This document shows positions 8,395-16,770 of a stretch of 64,000 nucleotides of DNA, in pieces. The position numbers and the translations under genes were made by a program. The DNA comes from Peribacillus faecalis (GTDB lineage Bacteria > Bacillota > Bacilli > Bacillales > DSM-1321), in NCBI RefSeq assembly GCF_014712675.1, contig NZ_JACXSI010000066.1:1-64000 (forward strand). The letters run 5' to 3'. Numbering within the stretch: the first letter of the stretch is position 1; every line of letters begins with the position of its first letter. Below the pieces are notes generated by a model. It ran no database searches, was not told the DNA's origin, and saw nothing but the letters and a program-made list of their open reading frames with translations.

Positions 8395-8432
8395 GACGTC
8401 CAACTCCAGCGCCGGCACCTATTGCACTTTTG
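8395..8432 (+). repeat. R-B repeat fragment
   Basis: GACGTCCAACTCCAGCGCC and GGCACCTATTGCAC match the left tip of R-B (33299-33335). The rest of the element is missing, so this is a solo end attached directly to the preceding terminator. Confidence 0.6.
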
Positions 8433-8447
8433 ATTATGTAAATTTTG

Positions 8448-8639
8448 TTATGCAAATGAGATTTTTACATATGAAGAGAGTAGTAGAATCGTTATGCATA
8501 CATTGATTGTCCGATATATCCCCAGTTGTTTTTCTTCGGCGATTTCCTTTTGTACGCACAGACGGCTCGTCATACTGTTAATGTTGTATAAAAATAAAGC
8601 AGCAAAAATAATGAAAGCAGCTGTATATAGTGAAGGCAT
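8448..8639 (-). CDS. Possible small two-helix membrane protein, unrecognised
   Basis: 63 residues with hydrophobic stretches at about 4-20 and 44-62 and a charged linker. A good site, AAGGGGG, lies about 8 bases before the ATG. I recognise no family. The ribosome binding site, the isolated position and the lack of any other reading frame here make it a reasonable small gene, but it could be chance. Confidence 0.45.
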   Translation of the reverse strand: MPSLYTAAFIIFAALFLYNINSMTSRLCVQKEIAEEKQLGIYRTINVCITILLLSSYVKISFA

Positions 8640-8756
8640 ATGTAATTCCCCCTTAGTTCCTCATACAATTTCTGTATGAATAACATAACAAATAACAGAA
8701 AAAAAAGATAGTGCGGAGATTGCTATGTTTTGTCGGGATGTTACATATGCCCGGAC

Positions 8757-9290
8757 TTATGGTTGTTCCACTAATATTTCAAAACTTTCCTCATTTTCTT
8801 CAATAAAGCATCTATGGGGCGATTGTAAGATATTTTTTAGCATGATAAAATCAGAGGCACATAGGCCAAAGTGAAAAGAAAACAAAATGATGAAATAATG
8901 CGCATAAACCGGCAATAGTATACAAGCAATCAGCATTATTGTTGAAACGACCAAAAATGGCGTAATTAGTACAATTATAAATAGCCTTTTTCTTAATGGC
9001 GCATTCAGCATAATATCAATAGCAAAATATTTTCTTGGTTTTAGTGTAAATGCGGTTCTTTTGGCTACTGCTAACAGCGGGATAAAATGAAGCAGTTTAT
9101 GGATCGGGTAGAGCATTATAATTCCGATAATAAATAGAAATGCGTGCTTATCGCTCAAATTATTCACGGCAAAGAAGCTGAAAATAGGATAAACGAAGAT
9201 GAAGCAACACAGCATAAATAATAAGGAAACTATGCGAATTCTTGAACGTCCGTATAGTCTTGTTTTGTTGATGGATTTCCAGCAATGCAT
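8757..9290 (-). CDS. DUF3267-type integral membrane protein
   Basis: 177 residues with four or five membrane helices. The segment HKLLHFIPLL occupies the position of the HExxH-like motif found in DUF3267 proteins, which have been proposed as membrane zinc peptidases. Lys in place of Glu suggests loss of activity or a different role. GGAGG lies 12 bases before the ATG, a rather long spacing. It sits between prsA and yhaI, where B. subtilis has yhaJ/yhaK, but I cannot confirm orthology. Confidence 0.7.
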   Translation of the reverse strand: MHCWKSINKTRLYGRSRIRIVSLLFMLCCFIFVYPIFSFFAVNNLSDKHAFLFIIGIIMLYPIHKLLHFIPLLAVAKRTAFTLKPRKYFAIDIMLNAPLRKRLFIIVLITPFLVVSTIMLIACILLPVYAHYFIILFSFHFGLCASDFIMLKNILQSPHRCFIEENEESFEILVEQP

Positions 9291-9444
9291 GTAGTCATTG
9301 ACCTCCGTAGGGAGAAATTATGATTAAAAATACTAGAATACTTTACGATGATTTGATTTAAAAAGCAATACATATTTAGTGACAAAAAAGGATGCAATTG
9401 AGTGTATTTATGGCATGGAAATTTAAAGAAAAGCGGTGGTCTGC

Positions 9445-9774
9445 ATGAATGAGTTTGAAAAAAGATTAGACAAGCTTGAATATCATCAGCAATTGATTTT
9501 GCGAATGATTGGAGATACGGAGATGCAGTTATATTATTTGATTATAGATAAAAATTTATCGAGGAAAGAAACGGAAGAATTGTTAAATCTTTGTGATAAC
9601 CTGAACAAAGAGATTGAAAAACAAAAAGCGGAGGGATATGTTACATTTAATCCGCTTCTTATCGAATTGAAGTCCAAACTGATACCTTCAATTACACCTG
9701 GAGAATTAATTCAGGCTTGCCTAAAACAAGGCGTATATATTTCGTTAATGAAAGAATTGCAGAAGTCATTATGA
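9445..9774 (+). CDS. yhaI: YhaI family protein (DUF1878)
   Basis: 109 residues, helical, starting MNEFEKRLDKLEYHQQLIL and rich in Glu/Lys/Leu. It matches the DUF1878/YhaI family and sits next to hpr, as in B. subtilis. The ATG at 9445 was preferred to the upstream GTG at 9436 because GCGGTGGT is at proper distance. It converges on hpr. Function unknown. Confidence 0.75.
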   Translation: MNEFEKRLDKLEYHQQLILRMIGDTEMQLYYLIIDKNLSRKETEELLNLCDNLNKEIEKQKAEGYVTFNPLLIELKSKLIPSITPGELIQACLKQGVYISLMKELQKSL

Positions 9775-9783
9775 GTCTGAAAC

Positions 9784-10359
9784 TTAAACAGGCTCGACTT
9801 CTTTGTTGCTGTCGTTGACTAATTTACCGTCTACTTCAGATATTTGTCTATCGATATTGCTGAAAGAAGTTTCGAAAATCTTCATGAAATCATCGCCATA
9901 AATGTTACGGATGATCGCCATAATTTCAATCATATCCGGATACTTTCCATACAAATTATAAAGTGGAAGCGATGCTTCAAATACGGCGTTGTTAGAAGGT
10001 TCGAAATTTTCCATTAAGCTAAGGATGATTTTTTCACCTTCTTCTGTAATTTGAATATATGTGTTCCGTTTATCGTTTTCCTTTTTCAAGAAAGTAAGCA
10101 GTCCTCGCTCCTCTAATTTCTTTGAGAAGTTAAAGGCAGTTGACACATGCATAACTCCGAATTTTGCAACATCAGAAATGGATGCGCCATTCAGGTGGTA
10201 GGCAATCCATAAAATATGGTGTTCATTAATGTTTAAATCATAGGGTTTAATCCAATTTTGCCAATCTTTCTCAATCGATTTCCACAAAGCTTTACTTAAC
10301 TGAGCCACTCTGTGACTGTATAGCATGGCTTCCTTAACAGAATAACTTTTCTCTTGCAT
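9784..10359 (-). CDS. hpr: Hpr/ScoC, MarR-family transition-state regulator
   Basis: 191 residues with a winged-helix domain (about 30-115; [21 protein letters not shown] and [15 protein letters not shown] form the helix-turn-helix and wing) and the extended C-terminal part typical of Hpr. In B. subtilis ScoC represses extracellular protease genes and affects sporulation and peptide transport. It probably binds DNA as a dimer. GTAGGTG precedes the ATG. It converges with yhaI, with only 9 bases between the stop codons. Confidence 0.93.
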   Translation of the reverse strand: MQEKSYSVKEAMLYSHRVAQLSKALWKSIEKDWQNWIKPYDLNINEHHILWIAYHLNGASISDVAKFGVMHVSTAFNFSKKLEERGLLTFLKKENDKRNTYIQITEEGEKIILSLMENFEPSNNAVFEASLPLYNLYGKYPDMIEIMAIIRNIYGDDFMKIFETSFSNIDRQISEVDGKLVNDSNKEVEPV

Positions 10360-10607
10360 AACAGATTCACCTACTTTTCAAGAATCATTTTCTATATATT
10401 ATGACAATAAAATAAAAATTAATAAAGAGTAAATTTACTAAATTTTTAGAAATTATTTTTTTCGCAGAATTATCACCTTGTAAATAAGCAATAATTCAGC
10501 AGTTAAATAATAATCTTGTTTAAAAATTAAGCAACTGGTATAACTGGCTAGCGTAGAAACAACAGAATAAACTGTTTTATAGATATAACAAATGATTGCA
10601 GTAAACT

Positions 10608-10970
10608 TTATTTGTTTGGTTCAGCCAGTACTGTTTCTAATTCTCCAAGTGTATTCTCAATCTCTTTAATTCGCTTCTGTATTTCTGTTTTATGCGGTTC
10701 CACATCGGATTTCCAGGCTTGCATAAGATCTTTGCTTTCAGTGATGAAATGTTTGACGGCATCTTTGCTGATTTTAGAAGCTGAAATGCTTTCCTCTTTC
10801 ATTTCATTAACTTTGAGTTTAATGTCACTGAGAATCTCTTGCAGCTCATCTTTATTGTCTTTTAAGTTTTTGCGCAAGTTCTTGCCTGATGTTGGCGTAT
10901 AGAGTAACGTCCCGATACTAGCAATAGCTGCGCCTGCAACAATTCCGAGAAGCAGATGTTTTCCATTCAA
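10608..10970 (-). CDS. yhaH: YhaH, YtxH-domain general stress-type protein
   Basis: 120 residues. One N-terminal hydrophobic helix (LLLGIVAGAAIASIGTLLY), then the YtxH hallmark TPTSGKNLRKNLKD and a long amphipathic coiled coil. Position upstream of hpr on the same strand matches yhaH of B. subtilis. YtxH-type proteins are membrane-attached and often under stress sigma factors. No enzymatic motif is seen. Confidence 0.85.
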   Translation of the reverse strand: MNGKHLLLGIVAGAAIASIGTLLYTPTSGKNLRKNLKDNKDELQEILSDIKLKVNEMKEESISASKISKDAVKHFITESKDLMQAWKSDVEPHKTEIQKRIKEIENTLGELETVLAEPNK

Positions 10971-11336
10971 ATTAAATCACCCCTCAAGTGTAATAACATT
11001 CTTAGAGTAGAATAATAATAAATTAACTAAACAGGAATCATACGAAGAAGTTAATAAAAAATACCAAATTTTAAAAAAATATCCATATAACAAAATTCTA
11101 CATTGATTTATAAAATCCTTTTTATTGAAAAATTTTTCTTCAAAAATAATAGAAAAGTATTCCTATATTTATATATATCACATTCGAAGGTGAATAAACT
11201 AATATTAAGTCTTGATTTGCTATATAAATATAGTTTGTCCTTCAAAAATTCTTCGTTTGTTCTTTTCTTCATAAGTTGGACATATAGGTAGGAGTATCAA
11301 CTACTTATAGGGACATGGAATTGAGGAGGAGAAAAG
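10971..11336. other. AT-rich intergenic region, no gene recognised
   Basis: 366 bp of very AT-rich DNA between yhaH and the 56-codon gene. A 62-codon open frame within it (11103-11291) has no ribosome binding site and low-complexity Phe/Lys/Leu content, so it was not called. It probably holds the two divergent promoters. Confidence 0.5.
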
Positions 11337-11507
11337 ATGCAGCCTGTTTTATTTTTTATTGCTGTGCTTTTATTTGTTATTACAATATATCATATGAAGC
11401 TCATGGCAGTTGGTGGCGTTTATCCGTCGAAATACATATTGAAGAGAAGGGCAATGTTATCGGCAGTTGGAGGATTACTGCTTATTTTGTTGGCATTGTT
11501 TTTTTAA
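11337..11507 (+). CDS. Small two-helix membrane protein, 56 residues
   Basis: Starts MQPVLFFIAVLLFVITIY, then a basic segment (SKYILKRR), then a second helix (LSAVGGLLLILLALFF). A textbook site, GAGGAGGAG, precedes the ATG by 7 bases, so it is very probably expressed. I do not recognise the family. It occupies the place that trpP (yhaG) holds in B. subtilis between yhaH and serC. A terminator-like hairpin follows. Confidence 0.75.
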   Translation: MQPVLFFIAVLLFVITIYHMKLMAVGGVYPSKYILKRRAMLSAVGGLLLILLALFF

Positions 11508-11579
11508 AAGATGGCTATAATTAATGTTAGTTGTTGATATTTGATATATATCTATTAATATATCTGTAAAGTTTTTCTA

Positions 11580-11622
11580 AAAAGGGACTGTTCTAAGTGA
11601 GCAGTCCCTGAATTTTTAAGAA
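11580..11622 (+). terminator. Terminator-like hairpin
   Basis: Arms AGGGACTG and CAGTCCCT around an 11-base loop, followed by GAATTTTT. It lies 75 bp after the small membrane protein gene. Confidence 0.7.
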
Positions 11623-11639
11623 AAGTGAAATCAAAAATG

Positions 11640-11665
11640 AAAAAGGGCCGGTAACGGTTTTTCTA
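11640..11665 (+). repeat. Solo R-A terminal hairpin, at the serC stop codon
   Basis: A run of A, then GGGCCGGTAACGGT and TTTTTCT: the R-A end hairpin without the rest of the element. It ends one base before the serC stop codon complement and reads as an intrinsic terminator for serC on the minus strand. Confidence 0.8.
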
Positions 11666-11666
11666 A

Positions 11667-12752
11667 TTATTGATTATCTTTTTGAAAGTTCTTCATGAAG
11701 TCCGCAAGTTTCTCACAATGCGCATATGGTACGGCGTTGTAGATCGATGCGCGGCAACCGCCGACAGAACGGTGTCCGTTCAAGCCGACAAATCCGGCAG
11801 CTTTTGCTTCTGCTAAGAATTTTTTTGATAGTTCTTCATTTGGTAAAGTGAAAGTGACATTCATGTATGAGCGGCTGTCCGGTCTTGCATGTCCTTTGTA
11901 GAAGCCTTCACTTTCATCGATTGTGTTGTAAAGAAGCAATGCTTTTTTCTCGTTTTCTTTTTGCAGTGCTGCTACGCCTCCTTGCTCTTTTGCCCATTCC
12001 AGCACCAATGACAGTAAGTAAATAGCTAAAGTCGGCGGTGTGTTGTATAAAGAGTTGCTATCAGCGTGCGTTGAATATTGAAGCATTGTCGGCAGGTCTG
12101 TCAGGTCATTTTTAATCAAATCTTTCTTAATGATGACAACTGTTACGCCGGATGGACCGAGATTTTTTTGAGCACCGGCATAAATAACGCTGAACTGATT
12201 GACATCGATTTCTGTGCTCAAAATGTCGCTGCTCATATCAGCTATTAACGGAACATTTTTCGTGTCCGGGTATGTTTTCCACTGTGTTCCATAAATTGTG
12301 TTATTGCTTGTGATGTGTAAGTAAGCTGCATCTTCATCGTATTGAAGCTGATCAAGTGCAGGAATATAAGTATAGCTTTCTTCTTTAGTAGAAGCGGCGA
12401 TTTGTGTTTTGCCAATTTTCTTAGCTTCTTTTAACGCCTTGTCCGACCAAGCGCCTGTTAAAACATAAGCGGCTGTTTTGCCTTCAGGAAGCAAGTTCAT
12501 CGGAATCATAGAAAACTGAAGACTGGCTCCGCCTTGGAGGAATAGCACCTCATAGTCATCAGAAATATTCATTAGTTCTTTCAGTAATGCTTTTGCTTTT
12601 TCATGGACGGCATTATACTCTTTGCTGCGGTGGCTTAATTCCATAACACTCATTCCGGAATTATTGATATTCAGCCATTCTTTATTCGCCTTTTCTAAAA
12701 CTGCTTCTGGTAATGCTGCTGGACCTGCGTTGAAATTATATGCGCGTGTCAT
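11667..12752 (-). CDS. serC: Phosphoserine aminotransferase
   Basis: 361 residues, full family length, starting YNFNAGPAALPEAVLEKA after the first codons. The PLP-binding lysine lies in IYAGAQKNLGPSGVTVV, and the C-terminal HRSVGGCRASIYNAVP matches the substrate-binding end of the fold. It converts 3-phosphohydroxypyruvate and glutamate to phosphoserine in serine synthesis, and it can also act in pyridoxal phosphate pathways in some bacteria. It is cytoplasmic and stands alone, with no serA next door. GAAGGGG lies before the ATG. The R-A solo hairpin terminates it. Confidence 0.97.
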   Translation of the reverse strand: MTRAYNFNAGPAALPEAVLEKANKEWLNINNSGMSVMELSHRSKEYNAVHEKAKALLKELMNISDDYEVLFLQGGASLQFSMIPMNLLPEGKTAAYVLTGAWSDKALKEAKKIGKTQIAASTKEESYTYIPALDQLQYDEDAAYLHITSNNTIYGTQWKTYPDTKNVPLIADMSSDILSTEIDVNQFSVIYAGAQKNLGPSGVTVVIIKKDLIKNDLTDLPTMLQYSTHADSNSLYNTPPTLAIYLLSLVLEWAKEQGGVAALQKENEKKALLLYNTIDESEGFYKGHARPDSRSYMNVTFTLPNEELSKKFLAEAKAAGFVGLNGHRSVGGCRASIYNAVPYAHCEKLADFMKNFQKDNQ

Positions 12753-13149
12753 ACTTATTCCCCTTCCGCTGTAATGTGCTAAAGTTAATATTATCGTACC
12801 AAATAATCATAATAAAATACATAATTTTTTGAAAGTTTAAAGTCTTGAAAAATATAAAAATTACGAACAAACCGAATTATTTTTATTGTTTTCTTTCGGT
12901 TTTTCAGTTATTAAACTGTTTAACAGGTAGGATATAATGAGGATAATTTATCTGATTCCGAAGTTTGTTTTGGGAGCTTCGAGTTTTAGCTAGCCTTCAT
13001 TAAATAAATTGCGCTTCAACAATATTATCTGCCATTTGTTGAACGAAAAGCCACTTTTTTATCGGGCAGGGGGCGAAAAGACCTCGGAAGCAAGCAAAAG
13101 AAAAAGCCGGGAACAATGCCCCGACTACATTACTTCGAACTTGTTTAGT
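12753..13149. other. Intergenic region upstream of serC, no gene recognised
   Basis: AT-rich near serC and mixed composition toward the R-A copy. I see no reading frame with a ribosome binding site, and no riboswitch or T-box architecture. The serC promoter must lie in the first 150 bp. Confidence 0.45.
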
Positions 13150-13346
13150 TGTCTAACCTTACACCTGCCAAGCTCGAGGCCTACAGGATGTAGGTCACAT
13201 CGGTGTTGTCACAGGACGTGACGTATTTTAGCCGATGTTCATTATTTGCACCCAGTCCAAAACCGGGTTTTTCGGGGTCTCCTTTTTCATTGAAGGGGAA
13301 TCAAGGAGTAAAATCAAAAATGAAAAAGGACCGGTGCCGGTTTTTC
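13150..13346 (+). repeat. R-A dispersed repeat, copy 2, with covarying hairpin module
   Basis: TGTCTAACCTTACACCTGCC is followed by the two-hairpin module: GGCCTAC/GTAGGTC (13178-13196), then ATCGGT...GCCGAT enclosing GTCAC/GTGAC (13199-13236). The element ends in the hairpin ACCGGTGCCGGT. Its T run ends one base before the hit stop codon. Confidence 0.88.
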
Positions 13347-13347
13347 T

Positions 13348-13767
13348 TTATAAATGTTTCGCGATACCAGAAGAAATTTCTTGAAGATCTTCTTTTGTGT
13401 ACTCGCTTGTGTGTGTTTTCCATACTGCGCCGAAGCCATCTTCTTTCCCGTAGCGCGGAATTAGGTGAAGGTGGAAGTGGAAAACAGATTGGCCAGCATG
13501 TTCGCCGTTGTTGTTCAGCGTATTCAGGCCGATCGGATTGAACTCGGCTTTAATGGCACCGGCAATCTTCGGTACTGCCTGGTAAACATTTCGTGCAATT
13601 TCAGGCGTCAGTTCATAGATATTTTCTTTATGTAGTTTCGGGATGACTAAAGTATGACCTTTTGTCACTTGGCTAATGTCAAGGAAAGCAAGAACGTGTT
13701 CGTCTTCATATACTTTTGCGCAAGGGATGTCTCCTTTAATAATGGAACAGAAAATGCAATCGCTCAT
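13348..13767 (-). CDS. hit: Hit, histidine-triad nucleotide-binding hydrolase
   Basis: 139 residues. The N-terminal CIFC pair is the half zinc site of this family. The catalytic triad motif appears as HFHLHLIPRYG near residue 98. Such proteins hydrolyse adenosine phosphoramidates or act on nucleotide conjugates. It is cytoplasmic and probably homodimeric. It is divergent from ecsA, as in B. subtilis, but separated by an unusually long, repeat-bearing spacer. R-A copy 2 supplies its terminator. Confidence 0.95.
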   Translation of the reverse strand: MSDCIFCSIIKGDIPCAKVYEDEHVLAFLDISQVTKGHTLVIPKLHKENIYELTPEIARNVYQAVPKIAGAIKAEFNPIGLNTLNNNGEHAGQSVFHFHLHLIPRYGKEDGFGAVWKTHTSEYTKEDLQEISSGIAKHL

Positions 13768-13833
13768 AGTACACTCATCCTTTCGGCAATTTTCAAATTA
13801 ATTTCTATTTTATCATACATGTTCCGCAATAAA

Positions 13834-13871
13834 AAAGACAAGATGCACGCGGATTGGTGCACCTTGTCTCT
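13834..13871 (-). terminator. Minus-strand terminator-like hairpin upstream of hit
   Basis: Arms GACAAGGTGCAC and GTGCATCTTGTC (minus strand, one mismatch) are followed by TTTTTT. It lies between the hit start and the repeat-bearing spacer, so it would stop a transcript arriving from 13872-14240, or act as an attenuator in a hit leader. Confidence 0.75.
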
Positions 13872-14240
13872 CGCTTGAGGAAGGATGAATTCATTGTACT
13901 CAACTTTGCTTGGAAATCTCTGCGATCAACACCTCATTTGACATTTAGTGTAATGATGAAGAGAAGCTTAAACGTTCAATGCAACCACTTCCTAAATCGT
14001 TATCGTATTAACACGTATAAAGCGATAAGGAGCGTTTAGCGAACACCTCATTCCAGTTATTGAAATAAGTGTTTTTTTGTTGAATCGTTTGAAACGTGCA
14101 AGAGTACCATCTCCTTGCGTTTTAGGAAAGCTGATGATAATCGAATGTCTTGTCTTTAACAGACACCTCATTTCGAATTTGAAATGCAGTTTGTGAAACA
14201 TCAATTACTTGAATGATCCTTCCTCACTAAATATGATAAC
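13872..14240 (-). ncRNA. Candidate structured RNA or micro-ORF region between hit and ecsA
   Basis: No normal gene is present. On the minus strand AATGAGGTGT occurs three times, at complements of 14163-14172, 14043-14052 and 13929-13938, spaced 120 and 114 bases. Hairpins are visible between them: AAACGCAAG/CTTGCACGTTT and TTATCG/CGATAA. The region is bounded by GAGGAAGGAT (13877) and its complement ATCCTTCCTC (14218), and a minus-strand terminator follows. Each repeat also opens a very short frame. Whether it is transcribed is unknown. Confidence 0.35.
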
Positions 14241-14378
14241 CAATTTTCGAGAAATAATAATGGTTTATTATGGAAAATTTTATTGTCATTCTGTATATAA
14301 GTGCGAATTTTTGTTACACTTTAAGGACAGCCGTTATCGGCAATGAAGGAAAGCAAGAGGATAGAAAGGAAATGTGGC

Positions 14379-15122
14379 ATGTCACTTTTACAAGTTAATG
14401 GTTTATCCGGTGGATATACAAAAAAATTAGTGTTGAATGATGTCAGCTTTGAGGTCAATGCAGGGGAGCTTGTCGGCTTGATCGGTTTGAATGGTGCCGG
14501 GAAAAGTACGACAATTAAACATATTATTGGAACGATGGAGCAGAAAAAAGGCGAAATTTTGATCAATGGAATGTCGCTAAAGAACGACGTTGAACAGTAT
14601 CGTAAGCAGTTCACATATGTGCCGGAAACGCCGGTTTTATATGATGAATTGACATTGGATGAGCATTTGAAGCTGACTGCGATGGCTTATAACATTCCGG
14701 AAAAAGAATTTCAGGAAAGAAAGATGCAGCTATTGAAGGAATTCAAAATGGAGAAACGGCTGAATTGGTTCCCGGCCCACTTTTCTAAAGGGATGAAACA
14801 AAAGGTAATGATTATGTGCGCCTTTTTGGTGAAGCCTTCGCTATACATTGTCGATGAGCCGTTTGTCGGACTCGATCCGCTCGGAATTCAGTCTTTGCTT
14901 CAGTTAATGCATAATATGAAAGAAAGCGGAGCGGGCATTTTAATGTCTACACATATATTGGCGACAGCCGAGAAATATTGTGATTCGTTTATTATTTTGC
15001 ACAATGGTCAAATTCGTGCGAAGGGTACGCTTGAAGATTTACGCCGCGAGTTTGCGATGCCGAACGCCTCATTGGATGACCTTTACATCGAATTGACGAA
15101 GGAAGAGGAAGACAATGAATAG
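14379..15122 (+). CDS. ecsA: EcsA, ABC transporter ATP-binding subunit
   Basis: 247 residues, the same as B. subtilis EcsA. Walker A GLNGAGKST (36-44), Q-loop region, signature-like FSKGMKQK (about 137), Walker B LYIVDEP (about 155) and switch His in STHILATAEK. AAAGGA lies 8 bases before the ATG at 14379, which was chosen over an in-frame ATG 12 codons earlier. EcsAB of B. subtilis affects protein secretion, regulated intramembrane proteolysis, sporulation and competence. It overlaps ecsB by 8 bases. Confidence 0.95.
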   Translation: MSLLQVNGLSGGYTKKLVLNDVSFEVNAGELVGLIGLNGAGKSTTIKHIIGTMEQKKGEILINGMSLKNDVEQYRKQFTYVPETPVLYDELTLDEHLKLTAMAYNIPEKEFQERKMQLLKEFKMEKRLNWFPAHFSKGMKQKVMIMCAFLVKPSLYIVDEPFVGLDPLGIQSLLQLMHNMKESGAGILMSTHILATAEKYCDSFIILHNGQIRAKGTLEDLRREFAMPNASLDDLYIELTKEEEDNE

Positions 15123-16338
15123 TACTGTGTTGTGGAAAGAGCGCTTTTCTTTGTTTATGCAGGAAATGCAGCGATATATGCGCTACATATTTAACGGCCA
15201 CTTTGTCATCGTGCTTGTGATCGGTCTTGGAGGCTTGGCGTATTATTACAGCCAATGGGTCGATTCTTTGGATGGTTCGTTTCCTGCCGCGCTATTACTG
15301 GCAGTGATAATGGCGATTCCTTTGACGAACAGTCCGATTTATACCTTTTTAAAGGAACCGGATATGTTCTTTCTTTTGCCGGTCGAGACGAAGCTGGATG
15401 ATTATTTTAGAAGAAGCATTCGTTTAAGCACGGTGTTCCAAGGCTATATTTTGCTTATGTTTTTAGCGGTTGCTATGCCGTTATATGCTGCTGTTGAAAA
15501 TGGGCAACTGAAGGATTTCTTCTATTTATTTGCAGTATTGCTTGTGTGGAAATACTTTAATATCCGCATCAGATGGTCGATTTTACATTATCAAGAGAAT
15601 TCGGTGCGCCATATTGATTCGCTTGTTCGTTACTTGATGAATTTTGGACTGGCTCTGCTGTTGTTTTCGAAAGCATCCATCGTCTACGTGCTTTTATTAT
15701 TTGTAGTGCTTCTTGCGCTTTTCCTTTATTTTGAGAAAGCGACAAAACAAAAGCTGCTGAAATGGGAATTGTTGATTGAACTTGAAAATAAGCGGATGAT
15801 GGCCTTTTACCGATTTGCGAATATGTTTACGGATGTGCCGAAACTGAAAGAAAAGATCAAGCGGAGACAATGGCTCAATCCGATTATGTCTTTAGTCGGC
15901 TATCGCCATGAAAATACATATTCGTATTTGTATGTCCGCACATTTTGCAGAAGCAGTGATTTTTTAGGCTTATTTGTACGATTGACGCTGATTGGCATCT
16001 TTGTACTTTTATCTCTGACATCACTCATCCCTCAAATTATTGGAGCCGGTCTGTTTGTTTACGTGACGGGATTCCAATTGATTGCAATCCGCAGGCAGCA
16101 TGAGAATATGATTTGGCATGATTTGTACCCGATTGCGGAAACGGTTAAAAATAAGGCCGTTGAGAAGCTGCTGACCAATGTGCTGTTCATTCAAGGCGTA
16201 ATTTTTGCTTTAGTTGCTTTATTTACAAACAGTTTGATCGCTTTTATTGCTGTACTGGCAATCAGCATCATGATGATTTTATTGCTGAAGTCATATTACG
16301 CAAAAGTGGTCCGCAAGCTGCAGCATAAGTGGGATTAA
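15115..16338 (+). CDS. ecsB: EcsB, ABC transporter membrane subunit
   Basis: 407 residues, matching B. subtilis EcsB. About eight hydrophobic segments are separated by a basic cytoplasmic loop (KRRQWLNPIMSLVGYRHEN). Its start lies inside ecsA, implying coupled translation. It forms the transporter with EcsA; the substrate is not established. The third B. subtilis gene, ecsC, is absent: a terminator and an R-A repeat follow directly. Confidence 0.94.
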   Translation: MNSTVLWKERFSLFMQEMQRYMRYIFNGHFVIVLVIGLGGLAYYYSQWVDSLDGSFPAALLLAVIMAIPLTNSPIYTFLKEPDMFFLLPVETKLDDYFRRSIRLSTVFQGYILLMFLAVAMPLYAAVENGQLKDFFYLFAVLLVWKYFNIRIRWSILHYQENSVRHIDSLVRYLMNFGLALLLFSKASIVYVLLLFVVLLALFLYFEKATKQKLLKWELLIELENKRMMAFYRFANMFTDVPKLKEKIKRRQWLNPIMSLVGYRHENTYSYLYVRTFCRSSDFLGLFVRLTLIGIFVLLSLTSLIPQIIGAGLFVYVTGFQLIAIRRQHENMIWHDLYPIAETVKNKAVEKLLTNVLFIQGVIFALVALFTNSLIAFIAVLAISIMMILLLKSYYAKVVRKLQHKWD

Positions 16339-16343
16339 TGAAA

Positions 16344-16392
16344 AAGGTTGATTGAAAAGTTTCTCTAGCTTTTCGGTCAGCTTTTTTTCTTC
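16344..16392 (+). terminator. Intrinsic terminator after ecsB
   Basis: A 13-pair stem including G-U pairs (GTTGATTGAAAAG with CTTTTCGGTCAGC), followed by TTTTTTT. Confidence 0.85.
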
Positions 16393-16426
16393 TTAAGAAA
16401 GTATTAATTTTTGAACTTTGAAAGCT

Positions 16427-16687
16427 GTCTAACCTTACACCTGCCATGCTCGGAGGCCTACAGGATGTAGGTCATATCGGCGTTGCCACAGGACGTGGCG
16501 TTTTTAGCCGATGTTCATTACTTACTGCCTCCCCCAAGAAACCAAAGGCGTGTTTCTTGTGTGATTCATCTTAGTCCTCCCGCATGGCTCCTTTTGATTT
16601 ATAACAAGTTTAAGATGGTAATCCTCTTAAGATGCCTGCAAATTTTTAAGTATCTGCTTTACCAAAAGGACCGGTGCCGGTTTTTCT
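16427..16687 (+). repeat. R-A dispersed repeat, copy 3, with foreign stretch
   Basis: It has the full two-hairpin module: GGCCTAC/GTAGGTC (16455-16473) and ATCGGC...GCCGAT (16476-16512) enclosing GCCAC/GTGGC. About 16600-16655 is unlike the other copies and replaces the CTCCTTTTTCATC/GATGAAAAAGGA arms. The terminal ACCGGTGCCGGT hairpin is intact. No minus-strand gene abuts it here. Confidence 0.85.
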
Positions 16688-16770
16688 TAATAATTTTGGA
16701 CAAAGTAGAATAGTGGAGGGTTTTGTACATATACGTGTAATAAGGAATTCCTGTTTTAGGAGGGGAGAGA

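Noticed and set aside
11103-11291. 62-codon frame between yhaH and the small membrane protein gene
   Set aside because: No ribosome binding site, low-complexity AT-rich sequence.
13992-14204. 70-codon minus-strand frame between hit and ecsA
   Set aside because: It spans two of the AATGAGGTGT motifs, has no ribosome site at its first ATG, and its predicted product resembles nothing I know; treated as part of the unexplained region.
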